This document shows, one piece after another, positions 19,023 through 29,047 of a stretch of 64,000 nt of DNA; the first letter of the stretch is position 1, and every line of letters starts with the position of its first letter. A program made the position numbers and the translations under genes. The notes beneath the pieces were generated by a model, which saw only the letters and a program-made list of their open reading frames with translations, was not told the origin of the DNA and searched no databases. The DNA is from JAGVSR01 sp964458265 (lineage in GTDB: Bacteria; Pseudomonadota; Alphaproteobacteria; Rhizobiales; Hyphomicrobiaceae): assembly GCA_964458265.1 (NCBI GenBank), contig CAYWIF010000005.1, forward strand, positions 46,573 to 110,572. Reading direction: 5' to 3'.

Positions 19023-20948
19023 ATGTCCAAGATTGACGCTTCAGCCGAAAACGCCGGCTCCAACGCCGCCGCTTCGCCCCACGCTGCCCAAACCACGGCA
19101 AAATTCACCGCCCTTCTCGTCGGCTCCATTGGCGTCGTCTACGGCGACATCGGCACCTCGCCGCTTTATGCCTTCCGCGAAGCGGTGGTTGCGGCCAAGG
19201 CCGGCGGGCTCGAAGGCCGCGCGGCCGTTCTGGGCGTCCTGTCCCTGATCACCTGGGCGCTGATTCTTGTCGTCACGCTCAAGTACGTCCTCATCATGCT
19301 TCGAGCCGACAATAACGGCGAGGGCGGCACGTTTGCGTTGATGGCCCTCGGGCAAAAGGCTGCCAAGCGCACCACGCCGTTGCTGTTCGTGCTCGGCCTT
19401 GCCGGCGCGTCGTTCTTCTACGGCGACGCGGTAATCACGCCCGCGATTTCCGTGCTCTCCGCCGTCGAAGGCCTGAAGCTCGTCTCACCCGTATTCAACG
19501 ACTGGATCATTCCGCTCTCGCTCCTGATCATTCTCGCGTTGTTCGCGGTGCAATCGCACGGCACCGCCCGCGTGGCGAAATTGTTTGGTCCGATCACGGC
19601 GGTCTGGTTCGTCGCCATGGCCGTCGGTGGCATCATCCACATTGCCGACGACACCGGCATTGTGTCGGCTCTCAGCCCGCATCACGGCATTGTCCTGGTG
19701 GCTTCGAATGGGTTGCTCGGCCTCACCATTCTGGGCCTCGTCTTCCTCGCCGTCACCGGCGCCGAAGCCCTCTACGCCGACCTGGGCCATTTCGGCCGCC
19801 GGCCGATCCAGTACGCTTGGCTGTTCTTCGTGTTTCCGGCGCTCCTGCTCAACTACTTCGGCCAGGGTGCGCTCGTTCTCGCCCATCCCGAAACCATCGA
19901 AAGCCCGTTCTTCCGCCTTTATCCCGAATGGATTCTGCTCCCGATCGTGCTGCTCGCGACGGCGGCAACGGTGATTGCCAGCCAGGCGGTGATTACCGGA
20001 GCCTTCTCGCTTACGCAGCAGGCCGTACATCTCGGCCTGCTGCCGCGCCTTGGCATTCGCCACACATCGGAGGAAATGGCCGGTCAGATTTACCTGCCGC
20101 AGGTGAATTGGTTGCTCTTCGCCGGTGTGGTCTTCGTAGTCGTGCTCTTCCAGACATCGAGCGCGCTTGCGTCCGCCTATGGCGTCGCGGTCACGGCAAC
20201 CATGATCATCACGTCCGTTATGGGCTTCTTCGTCATCTGGCGGGCCTGGGGCTGGTCATTGTGGGCGACGGCGGCCATCATCGTACCGCTCCTCCTGATC
20301 GAGCAGGCTTTCTTCACCGCCAATATCCTGAAGGTATTCGAAGGCGGCTGGCTGCCGCTTCTAATGGCGGCCGTATTGTTTGTCGTGATGTGGACGTGGG
20401 TGCGCGGCTACGACCTCCTCTCGAAGAAAATTCGCCGCGAAGACACCGACCTCGCGTGGCTCGCCCGCAAGCTGGAAGCAAAACCGCCGCTGCGGGTGCC
20501 GGGTACCGCGGTTTTCCTCTCCGCCGACACCGACCTTGCGCCGACGTGCCTCATGCACAACCTGAAGCACAACCGCGTCCTCCACGAACGCAACGTCATC
20601 CTCTCGATCAAAACCGAGAACGTGCCCCGTGTCCCCCGCCACGAGCGTGTTGAAATTGACCGGACCGATCCGCTCTTCACAAAAGTGATCGCGCATTACG
20701 GCTTCATGGAAAGCCCAAACGTCCCGAAAATTTTCGAAACCTGCAAACGCAAGGATTTCAACATCGAAATTAACGAAGCGTCGTTCTTCCTGTCGCGCCG
20801 GTCGCTGCGTATCGCCCCCAAGTCCGAACTGCCGCGCTGGCAACAGCGTCTGTTCCTGGCGCTGGCCGGTTCGGCGGAAGACGCCACGGTCTATTTCCGG
20901 ATACCGATGGACCGCGCGGTCGAGATAGGGACACAAGTCGCGGTCTAG
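19023..20948 (+). CDS. kup: Potassium uptake protein Kup
   Basis: Kup is a proton-coupled potassium importer. The 641-residue protein has the KUP signature YGDIGTSPLYAFREAV near residue 40. It also has FFYGDAVITPAISVLSAVEGL, about twelve membrane segments to residue 430, and a C-terminal cytosolic domain (VPGTAVFLSADTD, FYxRIPMDR-like end). The start at 19023 has AGGA upstream and gives the usual family length; a start at 18987 is unlikely. It is monocistronic. The 180-base leader (18844-19022) is AT-rich enough to hold a promoter, but no element is certain. Confidence 0.96.
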   Translation: MSKIDASAENAGSNAAASPHAAQTTAKFTALLVGSIGVVYGDIGTSPLYAFREAVVAAKAGGLEGRAAVLGVLSLITWALILVVTLKYVLIMLRADNNGEGGTFALMALGQKAAKRTTPLLFVLGLAGASFFYGDAVITPAISVLSAVEGLKLVSPVFNDWIIPLSLLIILALFAVQSHGTARVAKLFGPITAVWFVAMAVGGIIHIADDTGIVSALSPHHGIVLVASNGLLGLTILGLVFLAVTGAEALYADLGHFGRRPIQYAWLFFVFPALLLNYFGQGALVLAHPETIESPFFRLYPEWILLPIVLLATAATVIASQAVITGAFSLTQQAVHLGLLPRLGIRHTSEEMAGQIYLPQVNWLLFAGVVFVVVLFQTSSALASAYGVAVTATMIITSVMGFFVIWRAWGWSLWATAAIIVPLLLIEQAFFTANILKVFEGGWLPLLMAAVLFVVMWTWVRGYDLLSKKIRREDTDLAWLARKLEAKPPLRVPGTAVFLSADTDLAPTCLMHNLKHNRVLHERNVILSIKTENVPRVPRHERVEIDRTDPLFTKVIAHYGFMESPNVPKIFETCKRKDFNIEINEASFFLSRRSLRIAPKSELPRWQQRLFLALAGSAEDATVYFRIPMDRAVEIGTQVAV

Positions 20949-21050
20949 TCCCGGTGCGAACCGCGCCCGCCGATGCCTATATGATTTAGCACCGATCGAT
21001 CGACTGCGCCGCCGTAGCCGTATGCAGCACATCGGGGTGATAAGGGCGTC

Positions 21051-22409
21051 ATGACCAACGAAGACAATCGCTTTTCCGCTCGCGCCGCCCGTTACGTCAA
21101 GGTTGGCGCGAACGTTGGCACGGTGGCGGCCAAGGTAGCCAGTCAACGCCTGTTCGGTATCGAAGGCAACGATCGCGCGCACGCTGCCGAACTCGCCGCT
21201 GCGCTGGGCGGCCTTAAGGGCCCGCTCATGAAGGTGGCCCAACTCCTGTCCACTATCCCCGAGGCGCTCCCGCCCGAATACGCCCGTGAACTCTCGCAGC
21301 TCCAGTCGCAAGCTCCCCCCATGGGGCCCGCGTTCGTCCGGCGCCGCATGCAGGCCGAATTGGGCTCCGGTTGGCGAGATCGCTTTGCCGCATTCGAGGA
21401 CCAGTCGACTGCGTCCGCCTCACTCGGCCAAGTCCATCGCGCCACGGCACACGACGGCCGCGCGCTGGCCTCCAAGCTGCAGTATCCCGACATGCAGTCG
21501 GCCGTCGAGGCCGACCTCACGCAATTGAAGGTCGTGTTCGCGCTTCACGCCCGCTTCGACCCCGCCGTCGACACCACCGAAATCCTGAAGGAGATTGGCG
21601 CTCGGTTGCGCGAAGAACTCGACTACGGCCTGGAAGCTCGCCACACGCGACTTTACCGGCTGATCTTCGCCGAAGACCCGATCATTCGCGTACCGGACGT
21701 CGAGCCCGACCTCTCGACCGGCCGCCTGCTCACCATGTCCTGGCTCGAAGGCCGCCCGCTGTTGTCGCACAAGGATGATCCACTGGAAGATCGCAACCGC
21801 ATCGCTCAGGCAATGTTCCGCGCCTGGTGGTATCCATTTTCCCACTACGGCGTCATTCACGGCGATCCGCATCTGGGCAACTACACCATTTTCAGTCGAG
21901 ACGGCCGCGCCGCCGGACTGAATCTCCTGGACTACGGCTGCATTCGCACATTCCCGATCGGCTTCGTCGAAGGCGTGGTCGATCTCTACAAGGGGCTCCT
22001 CGCCGGCGACGAGCCGCGCATCGTTTCGGCCTACGAACGCTGGGGCTTCCGCGGGCTCACGAAGGACCTGATCGAAGCCATGACGTTATGGGCCCGCTTC
22101 ATCTACGGCCCGCTCCTCGACGATCGCGAGCGCACCATCGCCGACGACACCAAGCCCGGCGAGTACGGGCGCCACGAAGCCTTTGCCGTCCACAAAATCC
22201 TGAAGGAAAAGGGGCCGGTGACGGTGCCGCGCGAATTCGTCTTCATGGATCGCGCGGCGATCGGGCTCGGCGGCGTTTTCCTGCATTTGGCGGCCAGGCA
22301 GAATTGGTACCGGCTTTTCAACGAAACTATCGAAAGTTTCGATCCCGCCACCGTCGCGTCCCGTCAGCAGGCATTGTTCGCCAGCGCTGGTGTTCCGCTT
22401 CCGGCCTGA
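21051..22409 (+). CDS. ABC1/UbiB family atypical protein kinase
   Basis: The 452-residue ABC1 family member carries the family's atypical kinase marks. These are GPLMKVAQLLS near residue 57 (KxGQ motif, with alanine in place of glycine), STASASLGQVHRA near 125 (alanine-rich loop), KLQYPDM, HGDPHLGNY near 270 and LLDYGCIR (variant of DFG). Related proteins (UbiB/Coq8) support ubiquinone biosynthesis or lipid homeostasis. Nothing nearby links it to ubiquinone genes, and the KxAQ change may matter functionally. It starts about 100 bases after kup and could be independently transcribed. Confidence 0.9.
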   Translation: MTNEDNRFSARAARYVKVGANVGTVAAKVASQRLFGIEGNDRAHAAELAAALGGLKGPLMKVAQLLSTIPEALPPEYARELSQLQSQAPPMGPAFVRRRMQAELGSGWRDRFAAFEDQSTASASLGQVHRATAHDGRALASKLQYPDMQSAVEADLTQLKVVFALHARFDPAVDTTEILKEIGARLREELDYGLEARHTRLYRLIFAEDPIIRVPDVEPDLSTGRLLTMSWLEGRPLLSHKDDPLEDRNRIAQAMFRAWWYPFSHYGVIHGDPHLGNYTIFSRDGRAAGLNLLDYGCIRTFPIGFVEGVVDLYKGLLAGDEPRIVSAYERWGFRGLTKDLIEAMTLWARFIYGPLLDDRERTIADDTKPGEYGRHEAFAVHKILKEKGPVTVPREFVFMDRAAIGLGGVFLHLAARQNWYRLFNETIESFDPATVASRQQALFASAGVPLPA

Positions 22410-22415
22410 GCTGCA

Positions 22416-22979
22416 CTACGACTTCGGCCGCGCGCCGCCCTTACCCTTGTGCGCTTTGTAGGCATTCACGATCGTCAGCATGCCCGTACGCACCGAAGGC
22501 CACCGGTTGACGAATTGGACGACCGGCCAGGAGATCACCCGAGTGATGCCCTTGACGTTGCCAAGTCCCGGCGTTGCCGACACCGCGACACCATCTTTGA
22601 ATGTCACCTCGGGCGCGAACGTGGCTGTTATATCGAACGTGCTTTTGTGAGTTGTGACCGTGCACACCACGGGTTGAGCCGGGCTCTTGAATGCGTAATC
22701 GACGGCCGCGAGCGCCTTGTCGAGTTCTGCTCGCGCAATCCGCACCGTCAGGCGGCATGCGAAATTTTTCACGTACCCGCGCGATCCCATTTCCAGTTCA
22801 GCGCGTTCTTGCGCCGAGGGCTGCATGATGAAGAGACACGCAATCTCAGGCCTGGTGCCGGTCTCGACCTCGGCAAAGCAGTCATCCGAAAGTGCAAGTG
22901 CCGGATCGGCCCGCGTGGGGGAGGCCGCAAAACCGATTGCCAGAATAGCGCCGAGCCTCGCTAAGGTGCCGAACCTCAT
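22416..22979 (-). CDS. Secreted protein of unknown function, paralogue of the upstream gene
   Basis: The 187-residue protein has a signal peptide (MRFGTLARLGAILAIGFAAS, cut near ADPA). The mature domain has cysteines that could pair. Several blocks resemble the upstream gene: an acidic head with Cys, a K-N-F-A-C-R-L segment, ALAAVDYAFKSPAQPVVC, a strand TATFAPEVTFKDG, and a helix beginning near VNRWPSVRTGM. Its ATG overlaps the upstream stop by four bases (ATGA), so the two are translationally coupled. I do not recognise the family. The final residues (KGKGGARPKS) are basic. Confidence 0.65.
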   Translation of the reverse strand: MRFGTLARLGAILAIGFAASPTRADPALALSDDCFAEVETGTRPEIACLFIMQPSAQERAELEMGSRGYVKNFACRLTVRIARAELDKALAAVDYAFKSPAQPVVCTVTTHKSTFDITATFAPEVTFKDGVAVSATPGLGNVKGITRVISWPVVQFVNRWPSVRTGMLTIVNAYKAHKGKGGARPKS

Positions 22980-23731
22980 TGGGCTTCGGCGGCAACCGCG
23001 TTGGAGTTGTCCGGCTTGGCGGCCTTCTTTGCAACGCCGTCGTCACTGTCCGCCGAATCTTCCTCTTCTTCGGCGTTCGATGCCTTTTTCTTCTTCTTTT
23101 TCTCCGGTTCCGGCTTTGGGCTACCGTCCGCATGGTAGCGTTGATCACACCGCTTGTGCAGGAACCTGTTGACCGACTTCAACATGCTGCCGTGGAAAAT
23201 GCCGAGCGTATCTTCCAGGCTTGCCGCCATGTTCACCGTCGCTTTAACAGCGGTCGGCCCCTCGATCTCGCTCAGGTTGATCCAGATCTTGTCGGCTTTG
23301 CCCTTTTTGAACTCCAGCTTCGGCGCCAGCTTAGCGACCACCGGCTTGGCCTTGCCGTCCTGTTCAACCAAGCACTGCACCTCGTGTTCGGGGACTTGGA
23401 CGATGTGCTTTGGCTTGGTCAACGCCGCGACGACGTCCGCCCGGCTGAGCTTGAGGTCGACGGCGCAGCGCGCATCGCCGAACCCCCACGTCAGAGAGGC
23501 GCTTTCCCCTTTTTTCAGGGTACTGCGATCCCATGTCTTGGCGATGTCGCACTGAAGGTCGGGACCGGCCGGAGCCCGTCCGAGCACCATCGTACAAAGT
23601 TGCTGTTCACAGGCCTTAATCGCGGACTTCTCGCCGTCACCGGGTTCCAGCGCAGTTGCTGCCCAGCCGGAAAGCGCCAAGCCGGCCAGGAAGGCCGAAC
23701 CGCCAAAAAAGAGCCTAAGTGATTGCTGCAT
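22976..23731 (-). CDS. Secreted protein of unknown function with charged C-terminal tail
   Basis: The 251-residue protein has a signal peptide (LRLFFGGSAFLAGLALSGWAATA). The folded region of about 170 residues contains CEQQLCTMVLGR and the same block order as the downstream paralogue. It ends with an unusual low-complexity tail, a run of seven lysines followed by a Glu/Asp-rich stretch (EEEEDSADSDD) and an Ala/Lys-rich end. The start at 23731 has GAAGGA eight bases upstream; 23794 is a less likely alternative. The two-gene unit probably encodes partner periplasmic proteins. No family is recognised. Confidence 0.65.
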   Translation of the reverse strand: MQQSLRLFFGGSAFLAGLALSGWAATALEPGDGEKSAIKACEQQLCTMVLGRAPAGPDLQCDIAKTWDRSTLKKGESASLTWGFGDARCAVDLKLSRADVVAALTKPKHIVQVPEHEVQCLVEQDGKAKPVVAKLAPKLEFKKGKADKIWINLSEIEGPTAVKATVNMAASLEDTLGIFHGSMLKSVNRFLHKRCDQRYHADGSPKPEPEKKKKKKASNAEEEEDSADSDDGVAKKAAKPDNSNAVAAEAQ

Positions 23732-24030
23732 TGCGAAAATCCTTCGACTGCGGAGCGCGTAGAGCAGCGTCATAAGCGCCTCCTGCCAGCGCAATAAGCC
23801 AGCAATGAGGCTTCGAGGCGGCTCTGGCGCTTCCCGCCAACCGGAAGGCCTACCCTATCAATGCCGGGGTGCGGCCGCGCGCCGCCGCCTAATTGACGAG
23901 TTCTCCGTCGTTCCGGCACGCTTGCGGCCTTCGGGGGGGTGGGATAGGTAACGCCCAGGGTAGTTGGCCCTAAATTGCTTCAACATTGCCCGTCGCAGGG
24001 TGCAAAAATTCGAGGGAGGGGAAGTCTCCA
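23732..24030. other. Intergenic region with no gene seen
   Basis: About 300 bases separate the divergent secreted-protein pair and the cytochrome oxidase subunit IV gene. I see a run of seven G at about 23932-23938 and a GC-rich block, but no ORF with a start and ribosome site and no clear hairpin. Promoters for both directions must lie here. Confidence 0.5.
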
Positions 24031-24174
24031 ATGAGCGTCGATACGTCGAAGGGCCATCCGGCCATGGACTACAACCAGCACGTCGGCACGTACAATGCGT
24101 TCCTGCGCTTTTCGAAGATCGGCATCGTTCTGATCGTACTCCTGCTCGCCGGCATGTATTTCTTCCTGGTCTGA
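24031..24174 (+). CDS. aa3-type cytochrome c oxidase subunit IV
   Basis: This 47-residue protein has a short polar head (MSVDTSKGHPAMDYNQHVGTY) and one transmembrane helix (IGIVLIVLLLAGMYFFLV), the pattern of the small bacterial COX IV family (PF07835). It sits in aa3 oxidase structures without a defined catalytic task. The start is supported by GGAGGGG upstream. It lies immediately before the transhydrogenase genes, a conserved alphaproteobacterial arrangement. A hairpin with a UUCG loop follows at 24185-24208. Confidence 0.9.
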   Translation: MSVDTSKGHPAMDYNQHVGTYNAFLRFSKIGIVLIVLLLAGMYFFLV

Positions 24175-24184
24175 CGGCCGGGCG

Positions 24185-24208
24185 CGTTTCATCCTTCGGG
24201 ATGAAGCG
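24185..24208 (+). terminator. Hairpin terminator/attenuator between coxIV and pntAA
   Basis: CGTTTCATCC and GGATGAAGCG pair (one G-U) around a TTCG tetraloop and are followed by AGACTTTT. The short T run suggests partial termination, which would lower pnt expression relative to coxIV. Confidence 0.65.
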
Positions 24209-24312
24209 AGACTTTTGAAGGCGGTGCCACATTGGCATCGCCGCTCTGCCTCCTGCGTCAACTCTCAATCGGCGACGCGGCCACAACCCGCGTTTCGCGC
24301 TCGGGAATCTCC

Positions 24313-25449
24313 ATGATCACGATTGCAGTTACTGCGGAGGGGCCGGACGAACCGCGCGTCGCCGTATCCCCGGAAACGGTCAAGAAGCTTGTAGCGCTCG
24401 GTGCGAAGGTGAAAGTCCAGTCGGGCGCGGGTCTGCGCTCGCGCTTCTCCGACGAGATGCTCAAGGCACAGGGCGCCGAGATCGTCGACGGTGCCGCCGC
24501 CGCGATCGAAGATGCGGACATCCTTTTGAAAGTCCGCCGCCCGGGCGCCGACGAACTGGGCTCTATGAAACCCGGCGCGCTCGTCGCCGCCATGATCGAA
24601 CCCTACGGCGACCGTGCCGCGCTCGAAGCCGCTGCCGGCCGCGGTGCAACGCTGTTCTCGATGGAATTCATGCCGCGCATCACGCGCGCGCAGTCGATGG
24701 ACGTCCTGTCGTCCCAGGCTAACCTCGCCGGCTACAAGGCCGTTGTGGATGGCGCATCGATGTTCGGTCAGGCCTTGCCGATGATGATGACGGCTGCCGG
24801 CACCGTACCCGCTGCCAAGATATTCATCATGGGCGTCGGCGTCGCCGGCCTCCAGGCGATTGCCACGGCGCGCCGCCTCGGCGGCATCGTGTCGGCAACC
24901 GACGTGCGCCCCGCTACCAAGGAACAGGTACAGTCGCTCGGCGCCAAGTTCATCGCGGTCGAGGACGATGAATTCAAGCAGGCGCAGACCGCGGCTGGCT
25001 ATGCCAAGGCGATGTCGGCTGAGTACCAGGCCAAGCAGGCTGAACTGGTCGCCAATCACATCAAGATCCAGGACATCGTCATTACCACGGCGTTGATCCC
25101 GGGCCGCCCGGCGCCGCGTCTCATCACCCGCGCGATGGTGGAAAGCATGAAGCCGGGCTCGGTCATCGTCGACCTCGCCGCCGAACGCGGCGGCAATTGC
25201 GAGGCGACGGTCCCGGGTGAAACGGTCGAGGTGAACGGCGTCAAGATCGCCGGGCCGATCAATCTGGCCGGTACCGTGGCGGTGAATGCGTCGAGCCTCT
25301 ACGCTAAGAACCTGCTCGCCTTCCTTGAAGTCCTCATCGACAAAAAGGAGAAGGCGTTGAAGATCGATTGGGAAGACGAGATCGTGAAGGGCACGCTCGT
25401 CGCCAAGGACGGCAAGATCGTCCATCCGAATTTGCAATCCGCCGCGTGA
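24313..25449 (+). CDS. pntAA: NAD(P) transhydrogenase subunit alpha part 1 (domain I)
   Basis: PntAA is the NAD(H)-binding domain I of the proton-translocating transhydrogenase, which uses the proton gradient to make NADPH from NADH. The 378-residue protein has EPRVAVSPETVKKL at the N-terminus, RITRAQSMDVLSSQANLAGYKAV and the dinucleotide-binding IMGVGVAGLQAIATARRLG around residues 175-193. It also has DIVITTALIPGRPAPRLIT. The start at 24313 matches the family N-terminus (MITIAVTAEG) and has GGGA upstream; the longer form from 24232 is unlikely. It is split from part 2 by eight bases. Confidence 0.97.
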   Translation: MITIAVTAEGPDEPRVAVSPETVKKLVALGAKVKVQSGAGLRSRFSDEMLKAQGAEIVDGAAAAIEDADILLKVRRPGADELGSMKPGALVAAMIEPYGDRAALEAAAGRGATLFSMEFMPRITRAQSMDVLSSQANLAGYKAVVDGASMFGQALPMMMTAAGTVPAAKIFIMGVGVAGLQAIATARRLGGIVSATDVRPATKEQVQSLGAKFIAVEDDEFKQAQTAAGYAKAMSAEYQAKQAELVANHIKIQDIVITTALIPGRPAPRLITRAMVESMKPGSVIVDLAAERGGNCEATVPGETVEVNGVKIAGPINLAGTVAVNASSLYAKNLLAFLEVLIDKKEKALKIDWEDEIVKGTLVAKDGKIVHPNLQSAA

Positions 25450-25457
25450 GGACCGCC

Positions 25458-25856
25458 ATGACGCGCTACAAGACCCTCGCACTCGCGATCGTCGCCACCG
25501 CCGCCAGTTCACAGTCTGCATTCGCGGCCGGTGTCGACAACGTCGACCCCTCGATCTATCGCCTTATGGTCTTCGCCATGGCGATCTTCGTCGGCTACTA
25601 CGTGGTTTGGAGCGTAACCCCGGCGCTCCACACGCCGCTGATGTCGGTCACGAACGCGATCTCATCGGTGATTGTCGTCGGTGCGTTGCTGGCCGTCGGC
25701 GTGCCGCTCATCAAGGACGGATCGCTGCTCGCAAAGCTCTTCGGGTTCCTTGCTCTGGTGATGGCATCCGTCAACATCTTCGGCGGGTTCCTCGTCACGC
25801 AGCGCATGCTCGCCATGTACAAGAAGAAAGAACCCAAGAAGGACGCTGCGAAGTAG
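25458..25856 (+). CDS. pntAB: NAD(P) transhydrogenase subunit alpha part 2 (membrane segment)
   Basis: The 132-residue protein provides the first part of the membrane domain II. It has about four hydrophobic segments, including LMVFAMAIFVGYYVVWSV and the conserved HTPLMSVTNAISSVIVVGAL, then FLALVMASVNIFGGFLVTQRML and a lysine-rich end (YKKKEPKKDAAK). The first 24 residues look like a signal sequence or an additional helix. GAGGA precedes the ATG, eight bases after pntAA. Three-subunit Pnt (AA, AB, B) is typical of alphaproteobacteria. Confidence 0.96.
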   Translation: MTRYKTLALAIVATAASSQSAFAAGVDNVDPSIYRLMVFAMAIFVGYYVVWSVTPALHTPLMSVTNAISSVIVVGALLAVGVPLIKDGSLLAKLFGFLALVMASVNIFGGFLVTQRMLAMYKKKEPKKDAAK

Positions 25857-25965
25857 CGTTCGCCACGTCGCAATCGACACCTCGAAACCCCTGAAACTTT
25901 TCCGCGAGCGGCTGAACTGATTTGCCCGGCGCGAACGGACCGAAAGAGCTGAGGACTGCCACACC

Positions 25966-27390
<1,425 letters not shown>

Positions 27391-27417
27391 CGGTCATTTC
27401 GCAAAATCGGCAGCATA

Positions 27418-27441
27418 AGGCCTCGCCGGACGGCGGGGCCT
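27418..27441 (+). terminator. Rho-independent terminator of the pnt operon
   Basis: AGGCCTCGCC pairs with GGCGGGGCCT (one wobble pair) around a GGAC loop, followed by ACTTTTAT. It lies 27 bases after the pntB stop. Confidence 0.8.
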
Positions 27442-27628
27442 ACTTTTATGCCGGGAACCCGACCCCCAGTCGGCGAATTGACACCAAAAGGCGCCACACG
27501 CGCGAATTTTTTGGCTTGCAGTCGGGCTGTCATAATTTTTGATCCACGAGCGGCAGAATCCACGTTAGCCTGTCTGTCGCCTCAATCGGCGCAGAGTTAT
27601 GCTGAACCTCTCGATGAGGGAGATGCGC

Positions 27629-28216
27629 ATGGAGCGGACCGTTCGGCGGGTCCTCTATTCACTGGCCGCACTGTGCGGGCTGAGCCTGGCTCCAGCCGCT
27701 GTAGCGGATACGAGCAGTGGCCTTCACGCCCGCATCAATCTGGGCGGACAGGAACTGACCTGCCGTGACTTTCGCGGCCAGACCGTTCGTTCTATTCACA
27801 TGAACGATCTGGGCGACGTGGCTCATGCCCGCATCGTCAACCGGATGCCGATTATCACTCTCAACAAGCGCCGGTTGGACACGTTGCCCGACAAGCTTCA
27901 GGTGTTCTTCTTCCACCATGAGTGCGCCCATCACATTCTCGGCCACGTCTTTTATCCGACGCAGACGAGTGAGAACGAGGCCGATTGCTACGCCATCAAA
28001 GTGGGTCGCCGGTCGGGGTACCTGACGCGCGAGGATGTGGAATCCTTCGCCCCCTATATTGCGTCCAGCCGGGGTTCGGCATTCGGCCATCTGCCGGGGC
28101 CCTTCCGGTCGAAACGCCTCGTGGCCTGCTTCGATGACCCTTCTGACGAGAACATAGCCGAACCGGCCGGTTTTACGCCGCCCCCGCCCCCGGTTCTCGC
28201 CGAAGGCGTCCGCTGA
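27629..28216 (+). CDS. Secreted HExxH-type putative metallopeptidase
   Basis: The 195-residue protein has a signal peptide (VLYSLAALCGLSLAPAAVA, cut near ADTS). Near residue 95 is the zinc motif FFHHECAHHILGH, an HExxH with the third ligand perhaps in the downstream SENEADCYAIKVG (ExxxD pattern of gluzincins). It ends with a Pro-rich tail (TPPPPPVLAEG). The start at 27629 has GAGGGAG six bases upstream; ATGs at 27599, 27614 and 27623 are less well placed. It is probably a periplasmic peptidase of M48-like character. The substrate is unknown. Confidence 0.7.
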   Translation: MERTVRRVLYSLAALCGLSLAPAAVADTSSGLHARINLGGQELTCRDFRGQTVRSIHMNDLGDVAHARIVNRMPIITLNKRRLDTLPDKLQVFFFHHECAHHILGHVFYPTQTSENEADCYAIKVGRRSGYLTREDVESFAPYIASSRGSAFGHLPGPFRSKRLVACFDDPSDENIAEPAGFTPPPPPVLAEGVR

Positions 28217-28354
28217 TTCCAGAACACGCAATCCACGAGAAATCAAAGTCAGTTTTCTTTGCTGTTTGACGCGGAGCCTCGGGAATGCGCAATCTGCGCC
28301 CGATTTGGCCGAAGTACGTGCTAAGTCCGTCGTCAATATGGGCCTCTCGCGGGC

Positions 28355-29020
28355 ATGCAAACCTTGACAGTGAACCCTTCAACGCAGCCGCCGACGGCGC
28401 GCTTGGCGATCGTCCTCATCGGGACCGTCTTGCTCCTCGGGCCAGGAGTCATTCTGGGATACCTCTGGCACGTGGGGGAACTCGATCTGAAGCTGTTTTC
28501 CAAGGAAGGCGGCACGATCGAGATCGCGCATGATGTGATGACCGCCGTGGCTGCCGCCTTGTTCTTCCAGGCATGGCGAACCGGCAAAGGTGCCGTCCGC
28601 GTGGCAGGAGGCGCACTGGCGATGTTGGCCTTCGCGGCTTTCGTGCGGGAAATTGATGTCAAACTTCTCTCGCGCCATAGTGGTTTGAGTTGGCTCGCCT
28701 GGATGGGGGAGCATGGCTTACAGGAAGTACTGCTAATCCTGATGACTCTCCCGATTTTCTTCTACCTGTATTTCCATCGCACAAGTTTCGTTGATCTCGT
28801 GAGGTTGGCTCTGCGTTGGCAATCCTGGCCCCTTTACGTTTCGGGATTTCTGGTACTGCTCTGCGTGTACCTCGATTCAGAGGTCGTGACGGATGCCAGA
28901 ATGCGGTTCTGGGAAGAACTTCTGGAAACCTACAGTTACGTATTCATGGTGTGGGCCGCTTGGCGGCACCTCCAGCTCGTCGGCGATCCGGTCTGGGATC
29001 GCGAGAGCTTGGATGCCTAG
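28355..29020 (+). CDS. Polytopic membrane protein of unknown function
   Basis: The 221-residue protein has about six hydrophobic segments: residues 17-38, 58-75, 82-98, 112-142, 158-176 and 195-208. It also has a notable acidic loop, REIDVKLLSRHSG. I cannot assign a family. It is followed 27 bases later by a hydrolase gene on the same strand and the two are probably co-transcribed. The start at 28355 lacks a strong ribosome-binding site. Confidence 0.65.
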   Translation: MQTLTVNPSTQPPTARLAIVLIGTVLLLGPGVILGYLWHVGELDLKLFSKEGGTIEIAHDVMTAVAAALFFQAWRTGKGAVRVAGGALAMLAFAAFVREIDVKLLSRHSGLSWLAWMGEHGLQEVLLILMTLPIFFYLYFHRTSFVDLVRLALRWQSWPLYVSGFLVLLCVYLDSEVVTDARMRFWEELLETYSYVFMVWAAWRHLQLVGDPVWDRESLDA

Positions 29021-29047
29021 AGCCCCGAAAGGTCCCATGGTCAGCCG

